Assembly: GCF_044458865.1 (NCBI RefSeq)
Contig: NZ_JBITIH010000002.1
Location: 1-64,000 of the forward strand
Direction of reading: 5' to 3'
Length of the DNA stretch: 64,000 nt
DNA from: Micromonospora_G sp044458865
GTDB taxonomy: Bacteria; Actinomycetota; Actinomycetes; Mycobacteriales; Micromonosporaceae
Each line of letters begins with the position of its first letter. Positions within the stretch are counted from its first letter, which is position 1. A program made the position numbers and the translations under genes. This document shows, in pieces, positions 26,515 to 35,700 of this stretch. A model generated the notes under the pieces. It did not search any database. It saw only the letters and a list, made by a program, of their open reading frames with translations, and had not been told where the DNA came from.

Positions 26515-26896
26515 CGCCTGTCGCCCAACGTTCGCGGTCACGGCACCACCGGCGTCGAGCCACCGGGAAAGCACACCGGACCCACACACGGTGCAGACCG
26601 ACCGCGTCGCTGCTGCCGTTGCACCCTGGCGCGAAGGCTGCACGGGTCGAGGTCACCTGCGTCCTTCCGGGAAGGTCGATCATGGGGCCAACGAGCTCAC
26701 CACACCCCATCACACCGGCCCGACGACTCCCACCCCCACCACTGACCCCACTCCCTTGTCAGTCGGGCCGGGGGAGTTACGCCGACCCACCCGTTCCCGC
26801 GTCGGGTGGTAGTCATTGCCTTACTGTCGGTATTGGCAACGGAACCGGGCAACCGCGTGTACGTCAGATTGCCTAGATCGTCATAGGGAGGCAGTG
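26515..26896. other. Intergenic region without a recognised gene
   Basis: About 380 bases after the xylanase terminators and before the next lipoprotein gene. Short open frames have no family resemblance. The only structure I note is TTGCC...GGCAA around 26818-26840. A promoter for the lipoprotein gene should lie here. Confidence 0.3.
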
Positions 26897-27337
26897 ATGC
26901 GCTCAGCCCGTGCTCGCGTACTCGTCTCGGCGCTCTTCGCCGTCGCCGCGCTGTCGGCCTGCAGCCAGCCCTCGTCCACCTCGCCCGGCCTGCCCGGCGG
27001 ACCCGGCGGCGACGCGCCCGTCTCCGCGACCCATCCGCCGGCTGATCCCAGCAGGGCAGCCAATCGGGGCATGGTCACCGGCACGGTCGCCCGCGCCGAC
27101 GGCTCGCCGGTACCCGGCGTGGGAATCGAAGTGAAGTCGATGGACAACCCAGCCAAACCCGTCCCCGAACTGGTCGTCACCACCGACGCCAAGGGCGTCT
27201 ACCAGTGGAACCTGGAGCCGGGCCGCTACGAGTTCCACATCCGGACCGGGGGCACCTCGATCACGGGCCAGGCGGCACCGCAGCCGGCCACGGTGACCGC
27301 CGGGCAGACCTCAACGGTCGACTTCACCCTCACCTGA
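26897..27337 (+). CDS. Lipoprotein with carboxypeptidase-regulatory-like domain
   Basis: A 146-residue lipoprotein. The lipobox is ALSAC (Cys22), then a Pro/Ser-rich linker, then an Ig-like beta sandwich (about 60-146) with the pattern GxVxxxDGSPVPGVGIEV...DAKGVYQWNLEPGRYEFHI of CarboxypepD_reg domains. Such domains are structural or binding modules on the cell surface. RBS AGGGAGG precedes the ATG. It is a single gene, convergent with the IMP dehydrogenase. Confidence 0.75.
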   Translation: MRSARARVLVSALFAVAALSACSQPSSTSPGLPGGPGGDAPVSATHPPADPSRAANRGMVTGTVARADGSPVPGVGIEVKSMDNPAKPVPELVVTTDAKGVYQWNLEPGRYEFHIRTGGTSITGQAAPQPATVTAGQTSTVDFTLT

Positions 27338-27382
27338 CCGCCCGCCGACCCGACCCGACAAGGCCCGCCCTGCTGCTCGAAG

Positions 27383-27413
27383 CCCGGTCTCCTTCACGAC
27401 GAAGGAGACCGGG
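27383..27413. terminator. Bidirectional terminator
   Basis: A perfect 13-bp stem (27383-27395 with 27401-27413), loop ACGAC, between the convergent lipoprotein and IMP dehydrogenase genes. Confidence 0.75.
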
Positions 27414-27434
27414 GCATCCGCTCACTCTGATTCA

Positions 27435-28925
27435 TCACACGACGGTGGGTTGCTCGTTCCGCTGGACGTCCTCGGAGTTCTGCACGAAGGTCTGCTGGGA
27501 AACCTGGACGAGTTCCGCGGTGTCGTGGAACTGCTTGAGGGTCGTGGATCCGCAGCTGATCATCGTGGATCGCAGCTTGGCGAGGGTGACCTTGACGTTG
27601 TCGTACAGGCTGCCGGCGTGGGGAACGTACCCGTCGACGCCTTCCTCGAAAGCAAGATCCGTACCTTGTCCGTACCGGGCCGCGTTACGGGCGCGTGCGC
27701 TCCCCTCGCCCCAATACTCCTTGAGGATCTGCCCGCCGATCTTGACCTGGGGCGCCGGGCTCTCGGTGACCCTGGCGAAGTAGCGGCCGAGCATCAGGAA
27801 GTCGGCGCCGAACGCGAAGGCGATCGCCATGTGCGAGTCGTGGATGATGCCGCCGTCGGAGCAGAGCGGGACGTACATCCCGGTCTGCCGCGTGTACGCG
27901 TCCCGTGCTGCGACGATCTCCGCGAGTGCGGAGGCCTGGCCGCGGCCGATGCCTTTCTGGTCGCGGGTGATGCAGATCGATCCGCCACCGATGCCGACCT
28001 TCACAAAGTCGGCGCCCGCATCGGCCAGGTACTGGAATCCCCGGCCGTCGACGACGTTACCGGCGCCGATCCTGACGGAGTCGCCGTACTCCTTGCGGAC
28101 GTACTCCAGGACGTTCTTCTGCCAGACCGAGTATCCGTCGGAGGAGTCCAGGCACAACAGGTCCGCGCCGGCCTCGACCAGCGCCGGAATCCGCTCGCGG
28201 TAGTCGTGGGTGTTGACGCCGGCCCCGACTCGGAACTGCTTCTCGCCATCGACGGTTTCGTTGCTGAACTGCTTGTGCAGTTCGTAGTCGCGGCGCTGGA
28301 CGAGCGCAGTGACCCGGCCGTCTTCACCAACGATCGGCAGGACGTCCTGGCGGGAGTCCCACAACAGCGAGTTCGCCGTCGCCAGCGACATTCCCGCGGA
28401 GCCGGTCACGAGCTCGTTGACTCGCCGCATCCGGGTCTCGACGCTGTCGTCGACGCTGTGCCGGTGGAAGTTGAAGTCCTGGGCGGTGATCAGCCCGACG
28501 AACGCCCCTGACGAGGTTCCGTCCTCGGTGACGACCGCCACGTCCCGTCCGGTCGACTTCAGCAGTTGGTCGGCCTCCGCGAGGGTCGCCGACGGTTTGA
28601 TGTTGACATCGTTGTGCCGGAATCCAGCCTTGTGTTTCTTGACCGCGGAGACCATCTCGGCCTGCTTGTCGATCGGCTGATTCTGGTGGATGAACGCGAT
28701 ACCGCCGACCTGAGCCAACGCGATCGCCAGCTGCGGGGATGAGACGGCTCCCATAATCGCGCTGACCAGGGGAGTGGCAATCCGGATCGGCGACTGCTCT
28801 CCGACAGGGTGCCGGACAAGGGGCGTCGAGAGGTCGATGTTGTCCGGCGTGCAGTTCTCGTCGGTGAGGTTAGGCAAGAGAAGATATTCACCGAAAGAGC
28901 GGGAGATATCGGGCAGGATCCGCAC
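27435..28925 (-). CDS. guaB: IMP dehydrogenase, Tritrichomonas foetus-like type
   Basis: Oxidises IMP to XMP, the committed step to GMP. The 496-residue protein has a TIM barrel with catalytic Cys318 in GGGSICITRDQKG, two CBS (Bateman) repeats in the middle, and the mobile-flap Arg-Tyr in ARNAARYG. FNEYLL-like SFGEYLLLPNL, CLDSSDG and KEYWGEGSARARN match the T. foetus enzyme (503 residues, Cys319) far better than the usual actinobacterial GuaB. I chose the GTG at 28925 (GGAG 7 bases upstream) because it reproduces the T. foetus N-terminus; ATGs at 28982 and 29033 are possible. It is probably an extra copy. A role in self-resistance is discussed as a finding. Confidence 0.85.
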   Translation of the reverse strand: MRILPDISRSFGEYLLLPNLTDENCTPDNIDLSTPLVRHPVGEQSPIRIATPLVSAIMGAVSSPQLAIALAQVGGIAFIHQNQPIDKQAEMVSAVKKHKAGFRHNDVNIKPSATLAEADQLLKSTGRDVAVVTEDGTSSGAFVGLITAQDFNFHRHSVDDSVETRMRRVNELVTGSAGMSLATANSLLWDSRQDVLPIVGEDGRVTALVQRRDYELHKQFSNETVDGEKQFRVGAGVNTHDYRERIPALVEAGADLLCLDSSDGYSVWQKNVLEYVRKEYGDSVRIGAGNVVDGRGFQYLADAGADFVKVGIGGGSICITRDQKGIGRGQASALAEIVAARDAYTRQTGMYVPLCSDGGIIHDSHMAIAFAFGADFLMLGRYFARVTESPAPQVKIGGQILKEYWGEGSARARNAARYGQGTDLAFEEGVDGYVPHAGSLYDNVKVTLAKLRSTMISCGSTTLKQFHDTAELVQVSQQTFVQNSEDVQRNEQPTVV

Positions 28926-29447
28926 TTCTGCACTCCATGACAGTTGATATGCCGGTTTGCGGTGCTTGGGGGCTGATCGCATAACGTTACCAGCCCTCGC
29001 TTGCCGCCCTGGAATCGCACATTTCGTACGCATCGATGTCGGCGGTCAGCAAAAGGCTGCTCCGCTCACAGCCGGCACCAAACCTCGGCGGGGTATGGAG
29101 CCCCGGTCGGCACTGGTCCCGGTCCCCTCCGGGGTACGGCGAAGTGAAGAGGTGGGGTCCGACCGACCGGCCTGAATGTCACCAGCCACGGTGACTGCCG
29201 CCACAACTCTGCGTCGCCGCCGCACGCCGCGACGTGCGGCGGCTTCGGGCCATGACGCGCGAGGATCACGGACGCGGTACGGGACGAACGGAGGGGCGGG
29301 TTCGCGATCACCCGGTGGAGTTCGGCTGCGTGGAGCACGCTGTCCTGATCCCCCGGGAGTGGTGACCGCCGTGGAACCGGCGCGCTGGCGCGGCGGCGCC
29401 CACCTAATGTGAGGCCGAGCCTGGACACGACCTCGTGCGATGTCGGC
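28926..29447 (-). other. Intergenic region between IMP dehydrogenase and acyl-CoA dehydrogenase
   Basis: 522 bases with no convincing gene. A perfect 11-bp GC hairpin (29216-29226 with 29233-29243) could end transcription of the acyl-CoA dehydrogenase gene, so the IMP dehydrogenase probably has its own promoter in 28930-29200. AT-richer sequence near 28945-29010 is a candidate, but no clear boxes are seen. Confidence 0.4.
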
Positions 29448-30713
29448 TTACGACACCTCCACTGCCAACCCGGGCTCGACGAGCTGGGTAGCGGGCGGAT
29501 AGATGCTGCGGAGTTCCGTCCGGGCCACGGCGCGCAGGTGCACCTGGTCGGGGCCGTCGGCCAGGCGCAGCGCGCGCAGCATGGTCCACATGCGGGCAAG
29601 CGGGGTGTCGTCGCTGACTCCGGCCGCGCCGTGGGTCTGGATCGCCCTGTCGACGACCTCGCTGGCGACCCGCGGAGTGATCGCCTTGATCATCGCCACC
29701 TCGGCTTTGGCGGCTTTCGGACCGTGCTTGTCGATCAGCCAGGCGGCCTTGAGGATGAGCAGCCTGGCCTGCTCGATGGCGATCCGGGACTCGGCGATCC
29801 ATTCGCCTATGACGCCCTGCTCGGCCAGCGGAGCACCGAAGGCCGTCCTGGACGCGGCGCGCCGGCACATGAGTTCCAGTGCCCGTTCGGCCATGCCGAT
29901 GGCGCGCATGCAGTGGTGGATGCGGCCGTATCCGAGCCGGGACTGGGCGATGGCGAACCCGCTCCCTTCCTGCCCGATGCGATGGTCGACCGGTACCCGC
30001 ACATCGTCCAGCGTGATCTCGCAGTGGCCGTGCTGGTCGGAGTACCCGAAGACGGGCAGTGACCGGCGGACGGTCACCCCGGGGGTGTCCAGCGGAACGA
30101 GCACCATCGACTGCCGGGCGTGGGAAGCAGCGTGCGGGTCCGTCAGACCCATGACGATCATGATCTTGCAGCGCGGATCGGCGGCACCGGTGATCCACCA
30201 TTTCCTGCCGTTGATCACATAGTGGTCGCCGTCGCGCTCGATCCGGGTGGCGATGTTGGTGGCGTCGGAACTGGCGACGTCCGGTTCGGTCATGGCGAAG
30301 CAACTTCGGATCTCCCCGGACAACAGCGGGGCCAGCCACCGCTCCCGCTGGTCCGGAGTGCCGAACAGGTGGAGCACCTCCATGTTGCCGCTGTCCGGTG
30401 CCGCGCAGTTGGTCGCCTCGGGGGCCAGGTGTGGTGACCGTCCGGTGATCTCAGCCAGCGAGGCGTAGTCGGTGACGCTCAGCCCATGGGCGGGCTGCGT
30501 CGCGCCGGGCAGGAAGAGGTTCCACAGTCCGCGCCGGCGTGCCTCGTCCTTCAGCTCTTCCACAATCGGGGGCACATCGTGCTCCCGACCCTCGCGCCGG
30601 AGCGCGCTTCGCTGCTCGGCGTACACGGGCTCGGCCGGATACACGCAGGCGTTCATGAACTCCTGCAGGCTCGAACGGTAGTGGCGGGCCACCGCGCTGA
30701 GCTCGAAATCCAC
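29448..30713 (-). CDS. Acyl-CoA dehydrogenase, ACAD10/11-like
   Basis: A 421-residue FAD flavoprotein. It has an N-terminal helical domain, the FAD/substrate motif CFAMTEPDVASSDATN, GRKWWITGA, and a C-terminal helical domain with QTHGAAGVSDDTPLARMW. The length and motifs match the dehydrogenase half of ACAD10/ACAD11, which act on 4-hydroxyacyl-CoA after phosphorylation by an APH-type kinase. A kinase of that type is encoded at 37905. The GTG at 30713 has AGAAGGTGG upstream and gives the family start. It faces away from the plus-strand operon but likely belongs to the same pathway. Confidence 0.88.
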   Translation of the reverse strand: MDFELSAVARHYRSSLQEFMNACVYPAEPVYAEQRSALRREGREHDVPPIVEELKDEARRRGLWNLFLPGATQPAHGLSVTDYASLAEITGRSPHLAPEATNCAAPDSGNMEVLHLFGTPDQRERWLAPLLSGEIRSCFAMTEPDVASSDATNIATRIERDGDHYVINGRKWWITGAADPRCKIMIVMGLTDPHAASHARQSMVLVPLDTPGVTVRRSLPVFGYSDQHGHCEITLDDVRVPVDHRIGQEGSGFAIAQSRLGYGRIHHCMRAIGMAERALELMCRRAASRTAFGAPLAEQGVIGEWIAESRIAIEQARLLILKAAWLIDKHGPKAAKAEVAMIKAITPRVASEVVDRAIQTHGAAGVSDDTPLARMWTMLRALRLADGPDQVHLRAVARTELRSIYPPATQLVEPGLAVEVS

Positions 30714-31022
30714 GCGAATCCACCTTCTGCCCCATGGGGCGAATAGTCGACGGCTCGACGAGGACCAGCGCACCGCCACGCCCCGTCAGCCCCCTCGTTC
30801 CAGGCGGGCGACAGCGGCTCTGTTCGGCCGCGACAAGCAGCCATGCCTGGGGTTCCGGGGTCTTGACCCCTAATCCCGGACACGGAGTTATTCGGGGCCA
30901 GCGTAGCCGGTGACGGCCGGAGGTTCTTCTCGTAGGTGATCAGTGATTGCTGTTCGAGCCGGTGTTACGCCAGGCGCCCTGGTCACGGTCAAGGACCACC
31001 GGCACGACGCGCTGAAGACCGA

Positions 31023-31325
31023 CAGAAACTGACCGCTCTCGTATGCCGGATCCGCGACCGCGTCGACGACCACCCACGCTTCGCCGTCGAACTGCGGTCT
31101 CCTTTCGACAGCAGCATCGCCGAGTAGCAGATCCGCACGGTCAAGGTCCGGCAAGAATCTTCCGGGAGCTTACGCGTTCTCGACGAAGCACAGCAATTCG
31201 CGCTCGCCGACTCCCGTATCGCCACCGCTATCGCACACCGCGACATCATGGACGCCCTCACCGAACTCGCCAGCGGTCACCCCTGGGTTATCCAGAGCCC
31301 AAGCGACCACCTGTTCCGTTACCTG
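31023..31325 (+). pseudogene. IS66-family transposase C-terminal remnant
   Basis: Translation in the frame of 31023 gives DDHPRFAVELRSPFDSS followed by IAE, an in-frame TAG (31124-31126), then QIRTVKVRQ, SGSLRVLDEAQQFA and DALTELASGHPWV. This tracks the C-terminus of IS66 transposases (PFDNN.AEREIRMVK.RQK.SG). The N-terminal part is absent and one stop interrupts the rest, so it is a dead fragment. It lies just before the acyl pathway operon. Confidence 0.65.
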
Positions 31326-31425
31326 TCAGCGACTCCAGACCCCCCAGACCATCACAATCCAAGGTTCGAGTGTCCAAGACCAGGTGGGTCATGTCCTCAA
31401 GATCCACTACGCTATCCTCGAAACC

Positions 31426-33186
31426 ATGACCGCCCACATAGGACTTAGAGGGCGCTTCGTGCCGGCGTCAAAGCGCTGGAGGTCGGAGGACCTCGACGAG
31501 ATGGTCCGAGCGCACCTCAACCCAGGCGACCACCTCCACCTGGCGTCGACGCCCGCGCGCCCCGGCGCGCTCATCCGCGCCGTGGGACGCTGCTTCGCCG
31601 GCGCCCAGCCCGGCTTTGTGGTGAGCAGCGCGGCGATGAGCGGCATCGCGCACGTCCTGGTGCTTGCGGGCGTCGTCGATCGGGTCGTCACCTGCTTCGC
31701 CGGGGACACCTTTCCCACGCCGCGTCCTAACGGCCTCTACAGCCGGACCCCCTGGGGAGATCCGTTCACGTTGGAGGAATGGTCGTTACTGTCGTTCACT
31801 CAGCGACTTATGGCCGCAGCCATGGGAGTCCCCTATGCGGTCACCTCCAGCCTCTACGGAAGTGATCTGGTCGTGGGCAAGAGTGGGCTGATGCCGATCG
31901 ACGAGGGAAGGGCGATGCTGATGCCAGCCCTTCGCCCGGACGTGACGCTCCTGCACGGACTGTGCAGTGACACTCGCGGAAACATAGCCCTGCGGGCCCC
32001 GTACGGCGAAGGAGCGTGGGGTGCGCTTGCTGCGCGCAGGGGCGTGGTCGCCACGGTGGAAAAAGTTGTCTCCGACGACAGGTTCGCGGCACTGCGCGAT
32101 TGCGTGATCGTTCCGGCGTCGCGTGTTCTGGCGCTGACCGAAGCGCCGTTCGGCGCCCACCCTCAGGGGTACCAGGGTCATTCCGAGGCCGGAATCGACG
32201 GCTACCGGGACGACTATGCCTTCCAGGCCGAGGTGACCGCGCGCACCGGCGGGGCGGAATCCGGGCCGGCCTGGTATGCCGAATGGGTCACGGAACCCAG
32301 CGGCCATGCGGGCTACCTCAATCGGCTCGGCGCGGAACGCCTCGACGGGCTGCGGATGTCGACAGCGTCGGTGCCGCCCACCCGCGTCACGCGGGACATG
32401 TCGGAACGGCCCGCGACCGAACGCGATCGGCTGATCGTGCTCGCCGCGCGGGCGATCGCCGCACGTCTGACGCACGGCCGATACGAAGTGGTGCTGGCCG
32501 GAATCGGCGCGTCACATCTAGCCGCCTGGCTCGCGGCCGACCTGTTGCGGCGTGCAGGGGGCCCGGACGTACAGGTCATCGCAGAGCTCGGCTTCGTCGG
32601 CATGCACCCTGTCAGCGGCGACCCGCAGCTCTTCAGCCAGGACCACATCGCGGGCTGCGACCACGTGGCCGGAGTCCCCGAGGTCCTCGGCGCGATGGCC
32701 GCAGGAGGAAGCGGCCGGTGCCTCGGGGTCCTCGGCGCTGCGCAGATCGACCGGTACGGCAATATCAATTCCAGCAGAACCGCCGACGGGTCGTACCTCA
32801 TCGGTTCCGGCGGTGCCAACGACGTGGCCTCCACGGCCGACACGCTCGTCGTGGCCACCGCGAGACCGAACCGCTACGTCGAGCGCGTGCCGTTCATCAC
32901 CTCACCGGGACGCCGGGTCGCAGCGGTCGTCAGCCAGTTCGGCACCTTCGAGCCGGCCTCCGGCGACCGATTCGCGTTGAAGACCTGGCTTCGTCCGGAC
33001 GACGAAGACGCAGACCCTGAAAAGACCATCCGTGCACTGACTTCGTGGCCTGCGCAGCTAGATGAGCGGTTCGAAGACGAAGCCCCGATCTCCGCCGCCG
33101 AGCTCGGCGCGCTGCGTCGGCTGACGTTCAAGCACAACGGCGCTCCCTCACCCCGGATCGCGGCGTGCGGCGGTGTGCCTTCATGA
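31426..33186 (+). CDS. Fused CoA-transferase family protein (alpha and beta halves)
   Basis: A 586-residue protein resembling class I CoA-transferases of the glutaconate/IpdAB type with both subunits in one chain. The alpha-like half is about residues 1-300 and the beta-like half about 320-580, with GANDVASTADT-type glycine loops near residue 460. It would move CoA between acyl groups, or hydrolyse a ring CoA ester as IpdAB does. It opens the operon and its stop overlaps the next start (ATGA). The ATG at 31426 lies 7 bases after TATCCT, consistent with a leaderless start; ATG 31384 or GTG 31459 are alternatives. Confidence 0.75.
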   Translation: MTAHIGLRGRFVPASKRWRSEDLDEMVRAHLNPGDHLHLASTPARPGALIRAVGRCFAGAQPGFVVSSAAMSGIAHVLVLAGVVDRVVTCFAGDTFPTPRPNGLYSRTPWGDPFTLEEWSLLSFTQRLMAAAMGVPYAVTSSLYGSDLVVGKSGLMPIDEGRAMLMPALRPDVTLLHGLCSDTRGNIALRAPYGEGAWGALAARRGVVATVEKVVSDDRFAALRDCVIVPASRVLALTEAPFGAHPQGYQGHSEAGIDGYRDDYAFQAEVTARTGGAESGPAWYAEWVTEPSGHAGYLNRLGAERLDGLRMSTASVPPTRVTRDMSERPATERDRLIVLAARAIAARLTHGRYEVVLAGIGASHLAAWLAADLLRRAGGPDVQVIAELGFVGMHPVSGDPQLFSQDHIAGCDHVAGVPEVLGAMAAGGSGRCLGVLGAAQIDRYGNINSSRTADGSYLIGSGGANDVASTADTLVVATARPNRYVERVPFITSPGRRVAAVVSQFGTFEPASGDRFALKTWLRPDDEDADPEKTIRALTSWPAQLDERFEDEAPISAAELGALRRLTFKHNGAPSPRIAACGGVPS

Positions 33187-34457
33187 CCACGAAGGACGAC
33201 GTCGTCATCACCGGGATCGGACTGCACCTGCCGGGAGCCTCCTCCGTCGCGGAGTTCTGGAAGCACCTACAGCTCGGTTCCGTCCAAGCCGGCAGGGTGG
33301 CCGGATTCGTCGAGGCGGGCCTGCCCGTCGTGTCCGGCGCGCAGATCCACGACTTCGATCACCGCGCACACCTGCCCGACCTGCCCGACAAATACGCCGA
33401 CCGGTACAACCGGGAAATCCTCATCACGATGTCGGCGGCCGCGCAGGCCCTCGACGACGCGGGGCTGACTGGGGCTTCGGTGCCGGCGGCCCGGGTCGGG
33501 CTCGTGGCATCCTCCTCCCGTCCCGCGTTGAGAGAGCACGGACGGCTGTTCGACTCCTGCGGTCCCACCCCGGACACGATTCTGCGATCCCTGCCCAGCA
33601 CGCCGGCCAGCCTTATCGCCATCAACCAGGACATCCAGGGCCCGGTGACGACGCTGACGAGCGCCTGCATCGGCGGGAGCCAGGCGATCGGCCTAGCGGC
33701 GAGCCGACTGCGGTTGGGCGAGGCCGACGCCATGGTGGTGGGAGCCTACGAGTTCCCACTGCTTCCCGAACTCGTCCGCGCTTACGTCAAACTCGGCGCG
33801 GGCGTGCTCTCGCCCGATCCGTCGCCGACCGGCGCGATGCGTCCCTACAGCCGCGACCGGTCCGGGTTCGTGCTCGGCGAGGGAGCACTGTTCCTGTGCC
33901 TGGAGCGCGCCTCGGCAGCCAGCCGCCGCGGTGCCCAGCAGTACGGCCGTGTCCTGGCCGAAGGGTCGGCCAACGACGCACTCCATCCGACGACCATGGA
34001 CATGACCGGGGAGCGGGCCGCGCGCCTGGTCCGCGAGGTCATCGGCAGGTCCGAAGTTCCGCGCTCGCAGATCGGCTACGTGTGCGGCCACGGCTCGGCG
34101 ACCCAGTACAACGACGTCGCCGAATCCCGGGTGGTGAACCAGGTCTTCGCAGGTCTGCCCGACCCGCCGCCACTCGGCTCGATCAAGCCCGTGTTCGGCC
34201 ACAGCCTTGGCATGTCCTCGCTCGTCAACGTCGCCGCCGTCGCGCTGATGCTGCGTGAGCAGACCCTCGCGCCAACCCCGAACTGCGTCGACCCAGATCC
34301 GGACTGCCCGCACGACCACGTCGTCGAGGGTGCCCGCAAAACAACCTTGGAGCACGGGCTCAGCCTGTCTTACGGCCTCGGTGGCCAGTTTGGCGCGGTC
34401 CTGCTCGGTGCGCCGACCTGCGGCCAGCGCCGCGACTCGCCGGAGGGGATTTCGTGA
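33183..34457 (+). CDS. Beta-ketoacyl synthase (first KS of the operon)
   Basis: A 424-residue thiolase-fold condensing enzyme with a full Cys-His-His site: Cys162 in TSACIGG, His303 in CGHGSAT and His340 in KPVFGHSLG. It should extend an acyl chain by decarboxylative condensation with malonyl-ACP. The HGSAT variant of the usual HGTGT loop marks it off from housekeeping FabF. It overlaps the CoA-transferase stop and the KAS III start, so translation is coupled. Confidence 0.88.
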   Translation: MTTKDDVVITGIGLHLPGASSVAEFWKHLQLGSVQAGRVAGFVEAGLPVVSGAQIHDFDHRAHLPDLPDKYADRYNREILITMSAAAQALDDAGLTGASVPAARVGLVASSSRPALREHGRLFDSCGPTPDTILRSLPSTPASLIAINQDIQGPVTTLTSACIGGSQAIGLAASRLRLGEADAMVVGAYEFPLLPELVRAYVKLGAGVLSPDPSPTGAMRPYSRDRSGFVLGEGALFLCLERASAASRRGAQQYGRVLAEGSANDALHPTTMDMTGERAARLVREVIGRSEVPRSQIGYVCGHGSATQYNDVAESRVVNQVFAGLPDPPPLGSIKPVFGHSLGMSSLVNVAAVALMLREQTLAPTPNCVDPDPDCPHDHVVEGARKTTLEHGLSLSYGLGGQFGAVLLGAPTCGQRRDSPEGIS

Positions 34458-35407
34458 GTGTGGACTGGACCGGGCGCTCACTCGGCTTCGTCGGCTTCGG
34501 GACGTACTTCCCCAAGCAGGTCGTTCGCCTCGCGGACGTCGTCACGCCCTCGGGCAGGACCCTGCCCGAGCACAAGCTTCTGCGGCTCGGAGTGCGCACC
34601 AAGCATGTCGCCGACGAGGAAACGGTGAGCGACATGGCTGTGCACGCCGCGCGGCGTGCCCTGGAGCAGGCAGGTCTACAGGGCCGTGACATCGACCTCG
34701 TGGTGCTTTCGAAGTGCACCGGGCGCTGGCACTACACCCCGGATCTCGCTCCGCTGATCGCCGAGCGGCTCGACGCTACCGGCGCCTACGCGTTCGACGT
34801 CTCGGCCGGCTGCGCGGGCTTCCTGCACGGCACCCACATCGCCGCCGCGCAGTTGGCCGTCGGCGGGCACCGACGGGCACTGGTCATCGCCGCCGAGCAG
34901 ATGACCACTCGGATGCAGCCGGGCACCCCTGACGCACTCGCTGCGGGCGACGGGGCCTGCGCGGCGGTGCTGACCACCGACGCCCAGCCTGGTCGGGGGT
35001 TGCTGCACTCGCTCATGCTCAGCCACGGCGAACACGCAGACGCGTTGATCACCGTTCCGCCGCACGGCTGGGTGCAGACCAGCCCCAAGCTGTACGGGCT
35101 CGCCGCCGAATGCCAGATCGCTGCGATGGCCAGGATCCTGCGGGAATCGGGCACCGATCTCGACGAGGTTGACTGGATCCTGCCGCATCCCGGCTCCAAT
35201 CAGGTGCGCCGGGCGGTTCGGGATCACCTCGGGCCCGATCGGCGCGTCATCGACAACTTCGAGACGCACGGCAACGCCGCGAGCGCCTCCGTCGCCACCG
35301 CCCTCGCGGAAAGCGTCAACGACGGGATCATCGGGCCGGGCGACCTCGTCCTGGCCACCGCCGCGGGCGCCGGGTGGTTCTCCGGGGCCATGCTCCTGCG
35401 AGTCTGA
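34454..35407 (+). CDS. 3-oxoacyl-ACP synthase III (KAS III)
   Basis: A 317-residue FabH-like initiating condensing enzyme with Cys120 in SAGCAGF, His245 in LPHPGSNQ and Asn274 in THGNAAS, so the triad is intact. It would join a starter acyl-CoA or acyl-ACP to malonyl-ACP, or act as an acyl transferase as some pathway KAS III enzymes do. The C-terminus GAGWFSGA differs from the housekeeping GAGFTWGA. GTG start in a GTGA overlap with the KS gene before it. Confidence 0.88.
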   Translation: MSVDWTGRSLGFVGFGTYFPKQVVRLADVVTPSGRTLPEHKLLRLGVRTKHVADEETVSDMAVHAARRALEQAGLQGRDIDLVVLSKCTGRWHYTPDLAPLIAERLDATGAYAFDVSAGCAGFLHGTHIAAAQLAVGGHRRALVIAAEQMTTRMQPGTPDALAAGDGACAAVLTTDAQPGRGLLHSLMLSHGEHADALITVPPHGWVQTSPKLYGLAAECQIAAMARILRESGTDLDEVDWILPHPGSNQVRRAVRDHLGPDRRVIDNFETHGNAASASVATALAESVNDGIIGPGDLVLATAAGAGWFSGAMLLRV

Positions 35408-35442
35408 CCATCATCGATTCCTCAAACAAACAAGGACGCAAC

Positions 35443-35700
35443 ATGCAACGCACCGACATCGACGACGCGGTCCGGAACACCGTCGCCAAGATCCTCAACA
35501 TCGAGGCCGGGGGATTCGAGATGTCCGACGGCTTCAAGCAGGATCTACAGGCAGACTCCCTCGACATCGCCGAGCTGGCCGAGGTCGTCTGCAACACGTT
35601 CCAGATCCAGGTCGCTGAGGCGGACATCTTCCAGGCCGCGACACCGTCCGGGCTGAGCGAGTTCATCCACAACCGCCTCATGCAGCGGCAGACGCCATGA
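35443..35700 (+). CDS. Acyl carrier protein
   Basis: An 85-residue ACP with the phosphopantetheine attachment Ser39 in ADSLDIAEL, a DSLD rather than DSLS/DSLT form. It would carry the chain for the surrounding ketosynthases and take propionyl groups from the LnmK-like enzyme. RBS AAGGA at 35432-35436. Its stop overlaps the next ATG. Confidence 0.9.
   Translation: MQRTDIDDAVRNTVAKILNIEAGGFEMSDGFKQDLQADSLDIAELAEVVCNTFQIQVAEADIFQAATPSGLSEFIHNRLMQRQTP

Noticed and set aside
25090..26643. Minus-strand open frame over the xylanase gene
   Set aside because: The GH11-CBM2 gene on the plus strand is unambiguous.
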